DNA from: Acidisarcina sp963790505
GTDB taxonomy: Bacteria; Acidobacteriota; Terriglobia; Terriglobales; Acidobacteriaceae
Reading direction: 5' to 3'
DNA: 64,000 bases
Assembly: GCA_963790505.1 (NCBI GenBank)
Contig: CAWBOT010000004.1
Location: forward strand, 1,550,001 to 1,614,000
Below the pieces are notes generated by a model that was not told the DNA's origin, did no database searches, and saw only the letters and a program-made list of their open reading frames with translations. Both the position numbers and the translations under genes were made by a program. This document shows, piece after piece, positions 25,189 through 34,073 of this stretch (positions are counted from its first letter, which is position 1; each line of letters starts with the position of its first letter).

Positions 25189-27843
25189 TTAGATATCCAG
25201 GTTCTTGACGTCGAGCGCGTTCTCCTCAATGAACTTGCGGCGCGCCTCGACATCCTCGCCCATCAGCGTCGTGAAGATCGTCTCGGTTGCGGCAATGTCT
25301 TCGAGCTTGACCTGGAGCAAGGTGCGGCGCTCCGGATCCATGGTCGTTTCCCATAGCTGGGTCGAGGTCATCTCACCCAAGCCCTTGTAACGCTGCACCT
25401 GGTAGTCGCGACGTCCCTGTTCGATAACGTAGTCGAAGAGTTCTCTCGGAGTCTGTTTAACTACCGGATCGTGGTTGGCTTTCCCGGCGCGCTTCGGCGC
25501 CGGCTTTCCGGCCTCGATCTCGCCGATCGTTTCACCCTCGGTCTCTTCGGCCTCAGCCTCGGCAGCTGCGGCTACGACCTTCGAGGCGTACTCGATGCGG
25601 AATGGCGGCTCGAGCTCCTTGGCGACCTGCGAGTATTTCGACATCATCTGGCGGTATTCGGGCGTAGAGGCAAGCGTCCAGTTGATCGCACGTTCCGCGC
25701 CGTTGTCGTCAGTGAAGCTGACCGACCAGGTCTGATGTTCCTCGTCGTAAGCGGGCTCGCTGAGCGCCTTGAGTTGCAGGACCTTCCGCTGCTTCTCGAG
25801 CTGGCGATGGAGCTTGACGAGCTTCTCCGGCGCTTTGCCATCGGCGCCTTCAAAATCGGCGCGGCGGACGAGTTCGAGCTCGGCAAGCTGGTTGGTCACC
25901 CACTCGTTGCGAATACGCTTGTCGACTTTGTCGAAGAGTTCGAGGTATTCGCGGAGCTGGCCGATGAACCTGGTCAGCGTCGCGCCGTCAAGCTTGTGTT
26001 CTGTCGGGCCTTCAGCCGCGCCGGCGCCGTGATAGACAACCATGCCATCGGAGGCGCGCTTGACCATCACGCGGACAAACTCACGATCATCCTTGATGTA
26101 CTGCTCAAACTTGCCCTTCTTGATGCGGTAGAGCGGCGGCTGGGCGATGAAAACGTGGCCGCGCTTGATCAGCTCCGTCATATGGCGGAAGAAGAAGGTC
26201 AGCAGCAAAGTGCGGATGTGCGAACCGTCGACGTCGGCGTCCGTCATCAGGATGATCTTGCCATAGCGCAGTCTCGACGGGTCGAAGTCTTCCTTGCCGA
26301 TACCTGCGCCGAGCGCGGTGATCATGGCGCGGATTTCCTCGTGACCGAGCATCTTGTCGTAGCGAGCTTTCTCTACGTTGAGGATCTTTCCCTTGAGCGG
26401 CAGGATAGCCTGGAAGCGGCGGTCGCGGCCCTGGCGTGAGGTGCCGCCTGCGGATTCGCCCTCGACCAGATAAATCTCGCAGCGCTCGGGGTCGCGTTCG
26501 CTGCAATCGGAAAGCTTGCCGGGCAGCCCGCCACCATCGAGGGCGCCTTTGCGCCGTGTGAGGTCGCGGGCCTTGCGCGCCGCCTCGCGGGCACGCGCGG
26601 CTTCGATGGCCTTGTTAATGATCTTTCTTGCGATCGGCGGATTCTGCTCGAGAAAACCGCCCAGCTTTTCGTTCACGACTGCCTGCACGATGCCGGCGAT
26701 ATCGGAGTTCAGCTTACCTTTGGTCTGGCCCTCGAACTGCGGCTGTGAGAGCTTTACACTGATGACTGCGACCAGGCCTTCGCGCACATCGTCGCCCGAG
26801 AGGTTTTCTTTTAGATCCTTGAAGAGCCCCAGCGACTGGCCGGCGCTGTTAATGGTACGAGTCAGCGCGGTCTTGAATCCGGAGAGGTGAGCCCCGCCAT
26901 CGACGGTATTGATGTTGTTGGCGAAGGTGAAGACCGTCTCCGAGTAGGCATCGTTGTACTGCATCGCGATATCGATCTCGACGTTCTCGCGCGTCGCCTC
27001 CATCACGATCGGCTTGTCATGCAATACCTGCTTGCCCTTGTTGAGCAGCTTGATGAATTCGGCGATGCCACCGGCGTACTTGAAGTCGGCGCGCTTGGCC
27101 TCGCCGGTCTTGGGGTCGGTGGTGCGCTCATCGGTGAGCGAGATCTCGAGGCCCTTGTTGAGGAAGGCGAGCTCGCGCAGACGCTGGGCGAGAGTGTCGT
27201 AGTTGTATTCGGTGACGGTGAAGATCGACTTGTCGGGCAGGAAGTGGACCTTGGTGCCGCGGCGTTTGGATTTTCCGGTCTGGCGGAGCTTCTCGAGTGG
27301 CGCGCCTTTGGAGTAGGTCTGCTCGTAGGTGTGGTCGTCGCGCCAGATCTCGACGTCGAAGGCCTCGCTGAGGGCGTTGACGCAGGAGACGCCGACACCG
27401 TGGAGGCCTCCGGAGACTTTGTAGTTGGAAGCGTCGAACTTGCCGCCGGCGTGGAGCTTGGTGAGCACGACCTCGACGGCGGTCATGCGCTCGCCGTTGG
27501 GCAGGACCTTTTCGTCGACCGGGATGCCGCGGCCGTCGTCGACGACGGTGATGGAGTTGTCGACGTGGATGGTGACGTCGATTTTCTTCGCGTGTCCCGC
27601 GAGCGCCTCGTCAACGGAATTGTCCACCACCTCATACACGAGGTGATGGAGGCCCATCTCCCCCGTCGAGCCGATGTACATTGCCGGTCGAAGTCGAACA
27701 GCCTCCAGGCCCTCGAGAATTTTAATGTCCTCGCCGGTGTACGACCGGGTTGAGGGAAGGTCGTTCCCATTCTGGAACGACGGAATATCGAGAGGATCAG
27801 GGAAGGAAAGACCGGCGGAAACTGCTAGCTCTTTAGTGGACAT
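25189..27843 (-). CDS. gyrB: DNA gyrase subunit B
   Basis: This 884-residue type II topoisomerase subunit has the GHKL ATPase domain at the N-terminus (VRLRPAMYIGSTGEMGLHH, VDNSVDEAL, DDGRGIPV, GGLHGVGVSCVNAL), the transducer domain, the TOPRIM domain (YLVEGESAGG, LPLKGKILNVEKAR, LMTDADVDGSHI) and the C-terminal QVQRYKGLGEM segment. A long Ala/Glu-rich insert (about residues 735-785) lies before the C-terminal end, which makes the protein somewhat longer than the usual 800. CGGAG 5 bases upstream supports the start. With GyrA it introduces negative supercoils. Confidence 0.97.
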   Translation of the reverse strand: MSTKELAVSAGLSFPDPLDIPSFQNGNDLPSTRSYTGEDIKILEGLEAVRLRPAMYIGSTGEMGLHHLVYEVVDNSVDEALAGHAKKIDVTIHVDNSITVVDDGRGIPVDEKVLPNGERMTAVEVVLTKLHAGGKFDASNYKVSGGLHGVGVSCVNALSEAFDVEIWRDDHTYEQTYSKGAPLEKLRQTGKSKRRGTKVHFLPDKSIFTVTEYNYDTLAQRLRELAFLNKGLEISLTDERTTDPKTGEAKRADFKYAGGIAEFIKLLNKGKQVLHDKPIVMEATRENVEIDIAMQYNDAYSETVFTFANNINTVDGGAHLSGFKTALTRTINSAGQSLGLFKDLKENLSGDDVREGLVAVISVKLSQPQFEGQTKGKLNSDIAGIVQAVVNEKLGGFLEQNPPIARKIINKAIEAARAREAARKARDLTRRKGALDGGGLPGKLSDCSERDPERCEIYLVEGESAGGTSRQGRDRRFQAILPLKGKILNVEKARYDKMLGHEEIRAMITALGAGIGKEDFDPSRLRYGKIILMTDADVDGSHIRTLLLTFFFRHMTELIKRGHVFIAQPPLYRIKKGKFEQYIKDDREFVRVMVKRASDGMVVYHGAGAAEGPTEHKLDGATLTRFIGQLREYLELFDKVDKRIRNEWVTNQLAELELVRRADFEGADGKAPEKLVKLHRQLEKQRKVLQLKALSEPAYDEEHQTWSVSFTDDNGAERAINWTLASTPEYRQMMSKYSQVAKELEPPFRIEYASKVVAAAAEAEAEETEGETIGEIEAGKPAPKRAGKANHDPVVKQTPRELFDYVIEQGRRDYQVQRYKGLGEMTSTQLWETTMDPERRTLLQVKLEDIAATETIFTTLMGEDVEARRKFIEENALDVKNLDI

Positions 27844-28192
27844 GAAACTCCGATGGCTGCGAACCCCTGGGCGACCCGTTTCAGCACGCGAGTAACCGCA
27901 TTAAATGACTGAAAGCGAAAGGGTTTGCACACACTTGAACTGTCTCAATTATAGCACGAGCAGGGCGTCAATTTGAGAGCGATGAGCGTCCTCGACGGAC
28001 CTCCCAATGGCTAGCCCAAGGCCGATAGCAAAGGAAGCACCATGACCTTCGTAATGGCCTTCGAGCCAGTCTTCTCTATTCGCCGACAAAGGCTTATCCC
28101 TCTTTCACTTACACTGCGAATGAGGTACGTGATTCCTCTCATTTTGAGAAGAATCAGATTCCAGACAAAAGTTGACATCCGGGAGATTGAAT
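27844..28192. other. 349-base divergent intergenic region
   Basis: It lies between gyrB (leftward) and a small rightward gene. It should contain the gyrB promoter. No gene, repeat or clear operator is visible. Confidence 0.5.
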
Positions 28193-28366
28193 ATGACCAG
28201 TCTGATTCGAGGTTTTGCGGTTGCACTTATCCTTGCAGGGCTTCTCGCTGCGACGCATTCACCGGCGAACCCGCCGAGGAGTACCTCAATATCAGGAAAG
28301 TCCGCCGGGCCGGTTCCCGTTTGCCCGCCAAACGATCCGAATGCCTGCCATATTGAGCAGTGGTGA
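28193..28366 (+). CDS. Putative small secreted peptide (57 aa)
   Basis: The ATG at 28193 has GGGAG 7 bases upstream (28181-28185). The product begins with a clear signal peptide (LIRGFAVALILAGLLAATHS), leaving about 35 residues of mature peptide with two cysteines (VPVCPPNDPNACHIEQW). No family is recognised. The good start and signal favour a real gene. Confidence 0.5.
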   Translation: MTSLIRGFAVALILAGLLAATHSPANPPRSTSISGKSAGPVPVCPPNDPNACHIEQW

Positions 28367-28467
28367 ACCGGCCACAGGCGCCAACCTACAGAAAATTGTA
28401 AGTTGGCACAAAATTTGTTGAGCGCGCCCCCAATTCCGGATATCCTCAAGATTCGGGCGGAAAGCGC

Positions 28468-29341
28468 ATGCACGTGGGTCGAGATATTTTGTCTGTCGCC
28501 GAGCTAGTTCTGCTCGCGGCGACCTGCTGCGCCTTTTTGCGCGGGAGGGCGCGCCAGGATTTTCCTGCCTTCGGCCTCTTTCTGGCTTGGCGCCTCGGTG
28601 TCTACACAGCACTTTTCGCGGTTCTCGAGGCGGTGCGGCTGTCCCTGATCGACAGACATCTTGCGTATGCTGTCTATTACTACTTGTATTGGGTGGGGTA
28701 TCTCGTTGGGGCGGGCACTGCCAGTGTTGGCGATCCAGGAGGTCTTTCGACACCTCATGCGTCCTATCCCAGGTCTTGGACGCTACGGATTGATTGCTGC
28801 CCGGTGGGTCACTTTGACCTCGGTTTTGCTGGCACTCGCGATGGCGCTCTATCCGACCATGGGACAAAACCGGAGTCTTCTGGTTGCCGCAACGGGCGGG
28901 GCAATGCGCTGCCTGAGCGTCCTTGAACTTTGCCTGCTGGCATTCGTCCTGGTATCGATGCATGCGCTGCGCTTGTCGCCTCTCAGTCGGGAGTTTGGCG
29001 TGGCGCTCGGGCTGGGTTTGACCGCCGGCGCGGACCTTTTCGGATCGGCATTCGCCTTCGGCCATCCTACCCTCGCGTCCATTGCAAACTACGGTTCGCT
29101 GATTGTGGTCACGCTGGCAGCTGGCGTCTGGATGCTTTACTTCCTCAGGCCTCAACCCGAGGCCAGGCAAGCACTCATGCCCCTCGCCTCCCCGCTGCAG
29201 CGCTGGAATGAGATTGCCGACGCACTCGGGCAGCCAGCCCCGCAGATCAGCCTTGGCCTGTCGACGGAGTGTTTTCTGCAGGACGTCGAAAAAGCCGTGG
29301 ATCGCGTCCTTGAAAAGAACTCCCTCAACACGGCAGAGTGA
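28468..29341 (+). pseudogene. Multi-pass membrane protein, frameshifted
   Basis: The first frame (from ATG 28468) gives helices up to YYYLYWVGYLVGAG. After about 28712 the sensible sequence moves to another frame, LPVLAIQEVFRHLMRPIPGLGR, with four more helices and a cytoplasmic tail ending at 29341. Together they make a protein of about 290 residues with seven or so helices, of a type common as hypothetical in Acidobacteriota. One extra base (or two missing) in the GGGGCGGGCA stretch explains the break; a sequencing error is as likely as a mutation. Confidence 0.7.
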
Positions 29342-29371
29342 CGAAGGGATTGGTTCCTATCAGAAGCAGGA

Positions 29372-29404
29372 AAGCCCCTGAGTAATGCTTCTGCTCAAGG
29401 GCTT
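29372..29404. terminator. Hairpin between convergent genes
   Basis: Arms AAGCCCCTGAG (29372-29382) and CTCAAGGGCTT (29394-29404) pair at 10 of 11 positions with an 11-base loop. It lies between the membrane-protein gene and rpmA, which converge. The T-tracts on either side are weak, so terminator function is probable but not certain. Confidence 0.5.
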
Positions 29405-29437
29405 CTTGCGGTAAGGCTTTACCTGTGATCGCTTGAC

Positions 29438-29713
29438 CTAACTTGCTTCGGTGGCGGCTGCGACTGGCTCGATCGCAACGAACCGGCCAGTCTTGCCGCG
29501 GTCGATAAACTTGACCCGGCCTGAGATCTTGGCGAAGAGCGTATCGTCGCTGCCGCGGCCAACGTTCAACCCTGGTTTCAACCGGGTCCCGCGCTGGCGG
29601 ACGATGATCGATCCCCCGGTTACCACCTCGCCGCCGAACTTTTTCACTCCAAGACGCTGCGCGTTAGAGTCGCGGCCATTCTTTGAACTTCCGAGTCCCT
29701 TTTTATGTGCCAT
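29438..29713 (-). CDS. rpmA: 50S ribosomal protein bL27
   Basis: This 91-residue protein begins MAHKKGLGSSKNGRDSNAQ and has the conserved LGVKKFGGEVVTGGSIIVRQRGT core, as in bL27. The N-terminal tail reaches the peptidyl transferase centre. It lies 61 bases after rplU in the usual rplU-rpmA order. The C-terminal Ala-rich end (AAATEAS) is slightly longer than in Escherichia coli. Confidence 0.97.
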   Translation of the reverse strand: MAHKKGLGSSKNGRDSNAQRLGVKKFGGEVVTGGSIIVRQRGTRLKPGLNVGRGSDDTLFAKISGRVKFIDRGKTGRFVAIEPVAAATEAS

Positions 29714-29774
29714 TTCTCGATCCTCATGCTCGCGGGAGGCTGCTCCCGCTCAGATAATTTGCAAATGCGCGCTG

Positions 29775-30101
29775 CTACTTAGCGGCGTAGGTCGCGCCGT
29801 CCACCTGGATCTCGTTGATGCGGATCTCCGTGTAAGACTGGCGATGTCCTTGCAGCTTCTTGTACTGCTTCTTGCGTTTGTAGTGGAAAACCAGAATCTT
29901 CGCGCCACGGCCTTCGCTGACGACGGTGCCGATTACTTTGGCGCCGGCTGGCTGGGTCACCGATCCAGCTTCGCCTGAAACAGCCAGGACTTCGCTGAAC
30001 TCAACGGTGCCATTTTCGCCTGCTTCGGCTTTTTCGATCTTAAGCACATCGCCGGGGGCGACGCGATACTGTTTTCCGCCTGTGCGGATGACTGCGTACA
30101 T
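29775..30101 (-). CDS. rplU: 50S ribosomal protein bL21
   Basis: This 108-residue protein begins MYAVIRTGGKQYRVAPGD and ends with the GHRQSYTEIRINEI segment, which is diagnostic of bL21. It binds 23S rRNA. It is first in the rplU-rpmA operon; the upstream region may carry an autoregulatory leader that I cannot resolve. Confidence 0.97.
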   Translation of the reverse strand: MYAVIRTGGKQYRVAPGDVLKIEKAEAGENGTVEFSEVLAVSGEAGSVTQPAGAKVIGTVVSEGRGAKILVFHYKRKKQYKKLQGHRQSYTEIRINEIQVDGATYAAK

Positions 30102-30522
30102 GACTTTTCTCCAGCGCTCCCTGGCTTCGGGCGCGCTAACTCCATCTTCTGGAAATTTCGCGATGCGGACCGCAGAATCTGATCCCTACTGACGCTCACC
30201 TGGAACCTGCTGGCCTGCCAGTCGGTGCATGGATTCAACCATTCGTCTCAGGGATCGCATCAGGAAGCCCGAAGATACAAAACGCCGGGCGCAACTGCCG
30301 AACTTTCTAAGTCTATCGATCCGGCACCCGGCGGTCAATCCCTATCGCGCCTTTGGCGTGAATATTTGCGGCGGAGGCGAGAGATAGGCTAAACTGAAAC
30401 ATCTGCGAAGATGGGCGGAAGCCCATTGGATCCTCGCACCAGGCTGCGTCGACGAGCGTCTTCAAGCCGCGACCCCAGTGCCCGAGACCCGCCGAAGAAA
30501 ATTTTGAAGCATGGAGTAAGTC
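30102..30522. other. 421-base divergent intergenic region
   Basis: It lies between rplU (leftward) and rpmB (rightward) and should contain both promoters. No protein gene is supported. I see no certain leader structure. Confidence 0.5.
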
Positions 30523-30711
30523 ATGGCTCAGATTTGCCAGATCTGCGGCAAAGGTCCGCAGTTCGGAAATAATATTTCGCACGCCCACAACATCACCCGC
30601 CGCCGCTGGAACGTCAACCTTCGCCCAGTCAAGGCTAAGGTCGAGGGCGGCGCAAAGCGCATTCGCGTCTGCACCAGCTGTATCAAGGCTGGCAAAGTCA
30701 TCAAGGCGTAG
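30523..30711 (+). CDS. rpmB: 50S ribosomal protein bL28 (zinc-binding form)
   Basis: This 62-residue protein has MAQICQICGKGPQFGNN and ends VCTSCIKAGKV. Cys5/Cys8 and Cys50/Cys53 make the zinc-binding C+ form. NISHAHNITRRRWN is the conserved rRNA-binding stretch. A GGAG-type site precedes the start. Confidence 0.97.
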   Translation: MAQICQICGKGPQFGNNISHAHNITRRRWNVNLRPVKAKVEGGAKRIRVCTSCIKAGKVIKA

Positions 30712-30726
30712 GCTCGCTATGCGGGC

Positions 30727-31608
30727 CTAAGTTGTCGCCCCCGCAGACGAACCGGTGGGGGCATCGAGATACTTGATAAGCAAAACGTCGTTTCCCTGTT
30801 CGCTGTAGATCAAATCGTCCACCAGCTTTCGCGAGAGCAGGACGCCAAACCCTCCAGGGCGGATTCCCATGGCGTCTCGTACTTCCAGGTGCCGCACTGG
30901 CTCCTCCGGCGGGTTGGAAATCGCGGCGTGGGTCAGTTCCTCCAGTGAAAAGCCATCGCCTGGATCGCGGATGCGGTAAATGATGACCCGCTTCCCGCGT
31001 ACATAGGAGACCTCGACCAGTCGCTCAGGATTGAATTTTCCGCCATACTCCATGGCGTTCATCAAAATTTCCTTGAGCGCAAAGCTCATCGACTCTCTCT
31101 CCCTTCCGTCCAGGTCGGAGATTTCGTTCATGAACTGAATTACGCGGTCGGCGGTGGCGACTTCGCAACGGGCAATGACGCGCAACCAGGCCGGAGTCGC
31201 TGATTCGACCCGGATGCTGTCTTCCCAAGCGTCGCCGGTGGCCGCATGACGCAGGATTTCGTCGAAGGCGGCTTCAAAATAAGGCTTTGAAAAATAGCTG
31301 AAGGCATGCTCGCGCATCGCGGCAATCGCATCTTCGCGGGTACTTGCCGTTCCCAGGACAATGACCCGCGGCCTGTATTCCAGCTGATTGATCCGGAGTA
31401 GCAGATGGACAGCTTGTTTTGTGGGGAGCGTGCGGTCGGTCAGAAATAGGTCTGAAGGGCGCGACTGTAAAGCAAGGAATGCTGCCTCGTTGTCGCGGGC
31501 GTGTTCCAGGCAAAACTCCGGTAAGACTTGGGCGACGCGGTGCGCGATCTCTTCATCGCCTCCGCAAACCAGGACCCGTTTTGGCTGCTCCACAGTCTGT
31601 TCGTTCAT
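30727..31608 (-). CDS. Receiver-HATPase protein (anti-sigma/phosphorelay type)
   Basis: This 293-residue protein joins an N-terminal response-regulator receiver domain (about 10-120) with an RsbW-like HATPase domain (about 150-280). The receiver keeps the likely phospho-acceptor Asp58 in FLTDRTLP and Lys108 in YFSKPY. The ATPase part has ALKEILMNAMEYGG (N box), DPGDGFS (G1) and GGFGVLLSRKLVDD. Such proteins may control a sigma or anti-sigma antagonist by kinase activity set by phosphorylation. No partner kinase or antagonist is adjacent. It converges with rpmB. Confidence 0.88.
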   Translation of the reverse strand: MNEQTVEQPKRVLVCGGDEEIAHRVAQVLPEFCLEHARDNEAAFLALQSRPSDLFLTDRTLPTKQAVHLLLRINQLEYRPRVIVLGTASTREDAIAAMREHAFSYFSKPYFEAAFDEILRHAATGDAWEDSIRVESATPAWLRVIARCEVATADRVIQFMNEISDLDGRERESMSFALKEILMNAMEYGGKFNPERLVEVSYVRGKRVIIYRIRDPGDGFSLEELTHAAISNPPEEPVRHLEVRDAMGIRPGGFGVLLSRKLVDDLIYSEQGNDVLLIKYLDAPTGSSAGATT

Positions 31609-31642
31609 GAATGCTCAACGCTTAGCAGGTGCGTTGCTGTGC

Positions 31643-31825
31643 TCAGCGCCGGATCAGCCACATTAACCAACCCGCCCCGACGACGGCCGTGACAAAGATG
31701 GAAAAACAATAGAGCCCGTACTTGACCATGGCTTGAGTTGTGGAGCGTTGAGTAATTCCGAAGACCACCGACGCGAAGGCGGCGAACAAAAGGACGGCGG
31801 CGAAGTGAGAAGGCGCGAAATTCAT
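31643..31825 (-). CDS. Small two-helix membrane protein (60 aa)
   Basis: The ATG at 31825 overlaps the stop of the next upstream gene as ATGA, which fixes the start and implies coupling. The product has two hydrophobic helices (FAAVLLFAAFASVVFGI and YCFSIFVTAVVGAGWLMWL) with an RR end. A longer frame extending upstream is just read-through over the neighbour. No family is recognised. Confidence 0.7.
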   Translation of the reverse strand: MNFAPSHFAAVLLFAAFASVVFGITQRSTTQAMVKYGLYCFSIFVTAVVGAGWLMWLIRR

Positions 31826-32244
31826 AACTTTCTGCCGATCCCGATGTTGTGAGCATCGATCGCGGCGATAAAGTTCAACAGCCCCGAAACGACGGCAAAC
31901 TTGGTACCGTAGTCGGCAGTCGCGATCTGCACCGCTCCATGACCGAAATCGAACGCGCGGGCGACGATATAAAGCAACCCTGAGCCCAGATCGCCGATGA
32001 AGCCCAGAATATTCAGGATCTCCCCGGTATTCGGTGCATAAAGCTTGCCCTGCATCGCTACCCCAAGAACGAACATCGAGGTGATGGATAGGAAGAGCAG
32101 CAATCCACGAATGGGACGCTTGACCAGCACATGGCCGGCGCCCGGAAGGAGCCAGCCGACAACGAGGGCGGCATACGCAAGAGTGGATGAGCGAGACGCA
32201 GGCGTTGCTCCGCCCTTGGCGGGGATTTGGACGTTTGCAGCCAT
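31822..32244 (-). CDS. Multi-helix membrane protein of unknown function
   Basis: This 140-residue protein starts at ATG 32244 (MAANVQIPAKGG). It has helices around LAYAALVVGWLLPGAGHVLV and RGLLLFLSITSMFVLGVAM, then a GEILNILGFIGDLGSGLLYI stretch. GWLLPGAGHVLVKRPIRGLLLF is a motif of uncharacterised bacterial proteins in the DUF6677-like group, from memory. It is coupled to the 60-residue protein downstream. Confidence 0.75.
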   Translation of the reverse strand: MAANVQIPAKGGATPASRSSTLAYAALVVGWLLPGAGHVLVKRPIRGLLLFLSITSMFVLGVAMQGKLYAPNTGEILNILGFIGDLGSGLLYIVARAFDFGHGAVQIATADYGTKFAVVSGLLNFIAAIDAHNIGIGRKL

Positions 32245-32337
32245 TCTTCCCTTGAATATACAGGAATCGGAGGGGCCAATTGGCTGCAGCACCGCTGCGC
32301 GACATGACATTCACGGCCAGCCCGGTAGAATGACGTT

Positions 32338-33329
32338 ATGGAATTTCCGGTCACCCGTCTGCGCCGTCTGCGGCGCACGGAGGCGCTCCGTGCCCTGGTC
32401 CGCGAGACGCGGCTCGAACCCGGCGCACTCATTTATCCGCTCTTTCTATGTCCCGGAGAGGGCGTCCGGCGGGAGATCGGGTCGATGCCCGGAGTCTTCA
32501 ATCTCTCGATTGACGAAGCGGTGAAGGAGGCTGCTGAGGCGGCGCGCGCTCGGCATTGGCGGCTTGCTGCTCTTTGGCCTGCCTGCGGAGAAAGACGAGC
32601 AAGCCAGCGGCGCATGGGCGGAGGACGGGATTGTGCAGCAGGGAATTCGCGCACTCAAGCGGAACCGCAGCCTCGACGGCTTGGTGACTGATTGCAGATG
32701 TCTGCCTGTGTGAATACACGTCGCACGGCCACTGCGGCATCGTGGAGCGGAATGGCCCGACTATGAAATTGAAAACGACGCCAGCATCGAAGTGATCGCT
32801 CGCACGGCGCGGTCGCTGGCCGATGCCGGCGCGGACATCGTTGCGCCGTGCGACATGATGGACGGGCGCGTCGCGGCTATCCGCGACGCGCTGGACGAGA
32901 GCGGGCTCGAGCAATACGCCGGTTCTCTCCTACGCCTCGAAGTTCGCTTCGGCTTTCTACGGGCCGTTCCGCGAGGCGGCGGACTCTGCGCCGCAGTTCG
33001 GAGACCGGCGCAGCTACCAGATGGATGGCGCCAATCTCCGCGAGGCGATGCGCGAGATCGAGCAGGACTTGGTCGAGGGCGCCGACATGGTCCTGATGAA
33101 GCCGGCGATGCCGTATCTGGACGTGATCCATGCAGCGCGGGACCGATTTGACGTGCCGATTGGCGCTTACCAGGTTTCGGGAGAGTATTCGATGCTTCAG
33201 GCGGCCTTTGCCAAAGGATGGCTGGAGCCGCGGCGTGCGATGTTGGAGTCGCTGCAGTCGATTCGCCGAGCCGGGGCAGGATTTATCGCGACGTATTTTG
33301 CGAAGGATGCGGCGAGAGCGCTGGGTTAG
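32338..33329 (+). pseudogene. hemB: Delta-aminolevulinic acid dehydratase (porphobilinogen synthase), frameshifted as read
   Basis: HemB joins two 5-aminolevulinate molecules to porphobilinogen in haem synthesis. The start and first about 70 residues (IYPLFLCPGEG) are in frame 1. The sequence then moves through other frames: GIGGLLLFGLPAEKDEQ; ADVCLCEYTSHGHCG with the metal-site cysteines; SYASKFASAFYGPF with a catalytic lysine; and finally VLMKPAMPYLDVIH with the Schiff-base lysine in the last frame to 33329. At least four shifts are needed, yet every functional motif is kept. This pattern, in a gene normally needed for haem, points more to sequencing errors than to decay, unless a second hemB exists. 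Confidence 0.88.
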
Positions 33330-33337
33330 GCGTCAGC

Positions 33338-33862
33338 CTAGAGCATCTCGTCGAGTTCGGCAAAAATTTCGGCGAGAACCAGCTTAATTGGAGTTCCAGG
33401 AACAACCAACTCGCCGCTCTCAGGCTGCACGAATGCCGAAGCGGTGCAGACGTAGCCCTTGCGATTCCAAGGGTCGAGGGTCCATATGTGCTCGACTCCC
33501 ATACCGATGTAGTTGTCTATTTTCTTTCTAAGTTCGCGAAAGGTATCACCACTCGAGAGAATCTCGATGCAAATGAGGGGGGCCTTCCGAACGATCCGGT
33601 CGCGAGGATCGCTTGTCCGCACGATGCACACATCAGGGACGCGGTAGTTCGATCCAGAAACCTGGTTTCGCAGCTCCGGCAGGCCGAAGACATCCCACGC
33701 ACGGCGGTTGGATTGGAAGATTCCGACAATGATCGCCTGTAAGGCAGAGTGCTCTCTCTCGCCCACATTTCGCTCCAGAAGTTCGCCGTCGATGTACTCA
33801 CAGTCTGGGCGGTAAATTGTTTCCAGATATTCGCTGACCGGGATGAGAGTGGCGCTGGACAT
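33338..33862 (-). CDS. Uma2 family (DUF820) nuclease-fold protein
   Basis: This 174-residue protein matches Uma2. Its landmarks are YRPDCEYIDGELLERNVGE at the start, then YRVPDVCIV, PLICIEILSSGD and KIDNYIGMGVEHIWTLDP. The D...E.(I/L)S core resembles the PD-(D/E)XK fold. Its role is unknown; such proteins are often scattered in single copies. It is convergent with hemB. Confidence 0.9.
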   Translation of the reverse strand: MSSATLIPVSEYLETIYRPDCEYIDGELLERNVGEREHSALQAIIVGIFQSNRRAWDVFGLPELRNQVSGSNYRVPDVCIVRTSDPRDRIVRKAPLICIEILSSGDTFRELRKKIDNYIGMGVEHIWTLDPWNRKGYVCTASAFVQPESGELVVPGTPIKLVLAEIFAELDEML

Positions 33863-34073
33863 ATCTGATGTCAGTATCGCGCATTTTTGGAGTTAAGGTC
33901 GGCAATTCTCATTCGCAGCTATGAATCCGCGCCGTCAGACGGGACGATTCGGCTCGTGACGTTGCTGGAAGGCGTCCGCCATCGCGTAAACTACACTTTC
34001 GGCAAAAAGCGGCAAGAATCCCGCAGTCGGCCTCTTCATCTAACTCTTTAAGCATTTCAGAACGGAGCAACTC

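Noticed and set aside
25471..27753. Long plus-strand frames opposite gyrB
   Set aside because: They are shadows of gyrB in a GC-rich sequence, with biased composition and no motifs.
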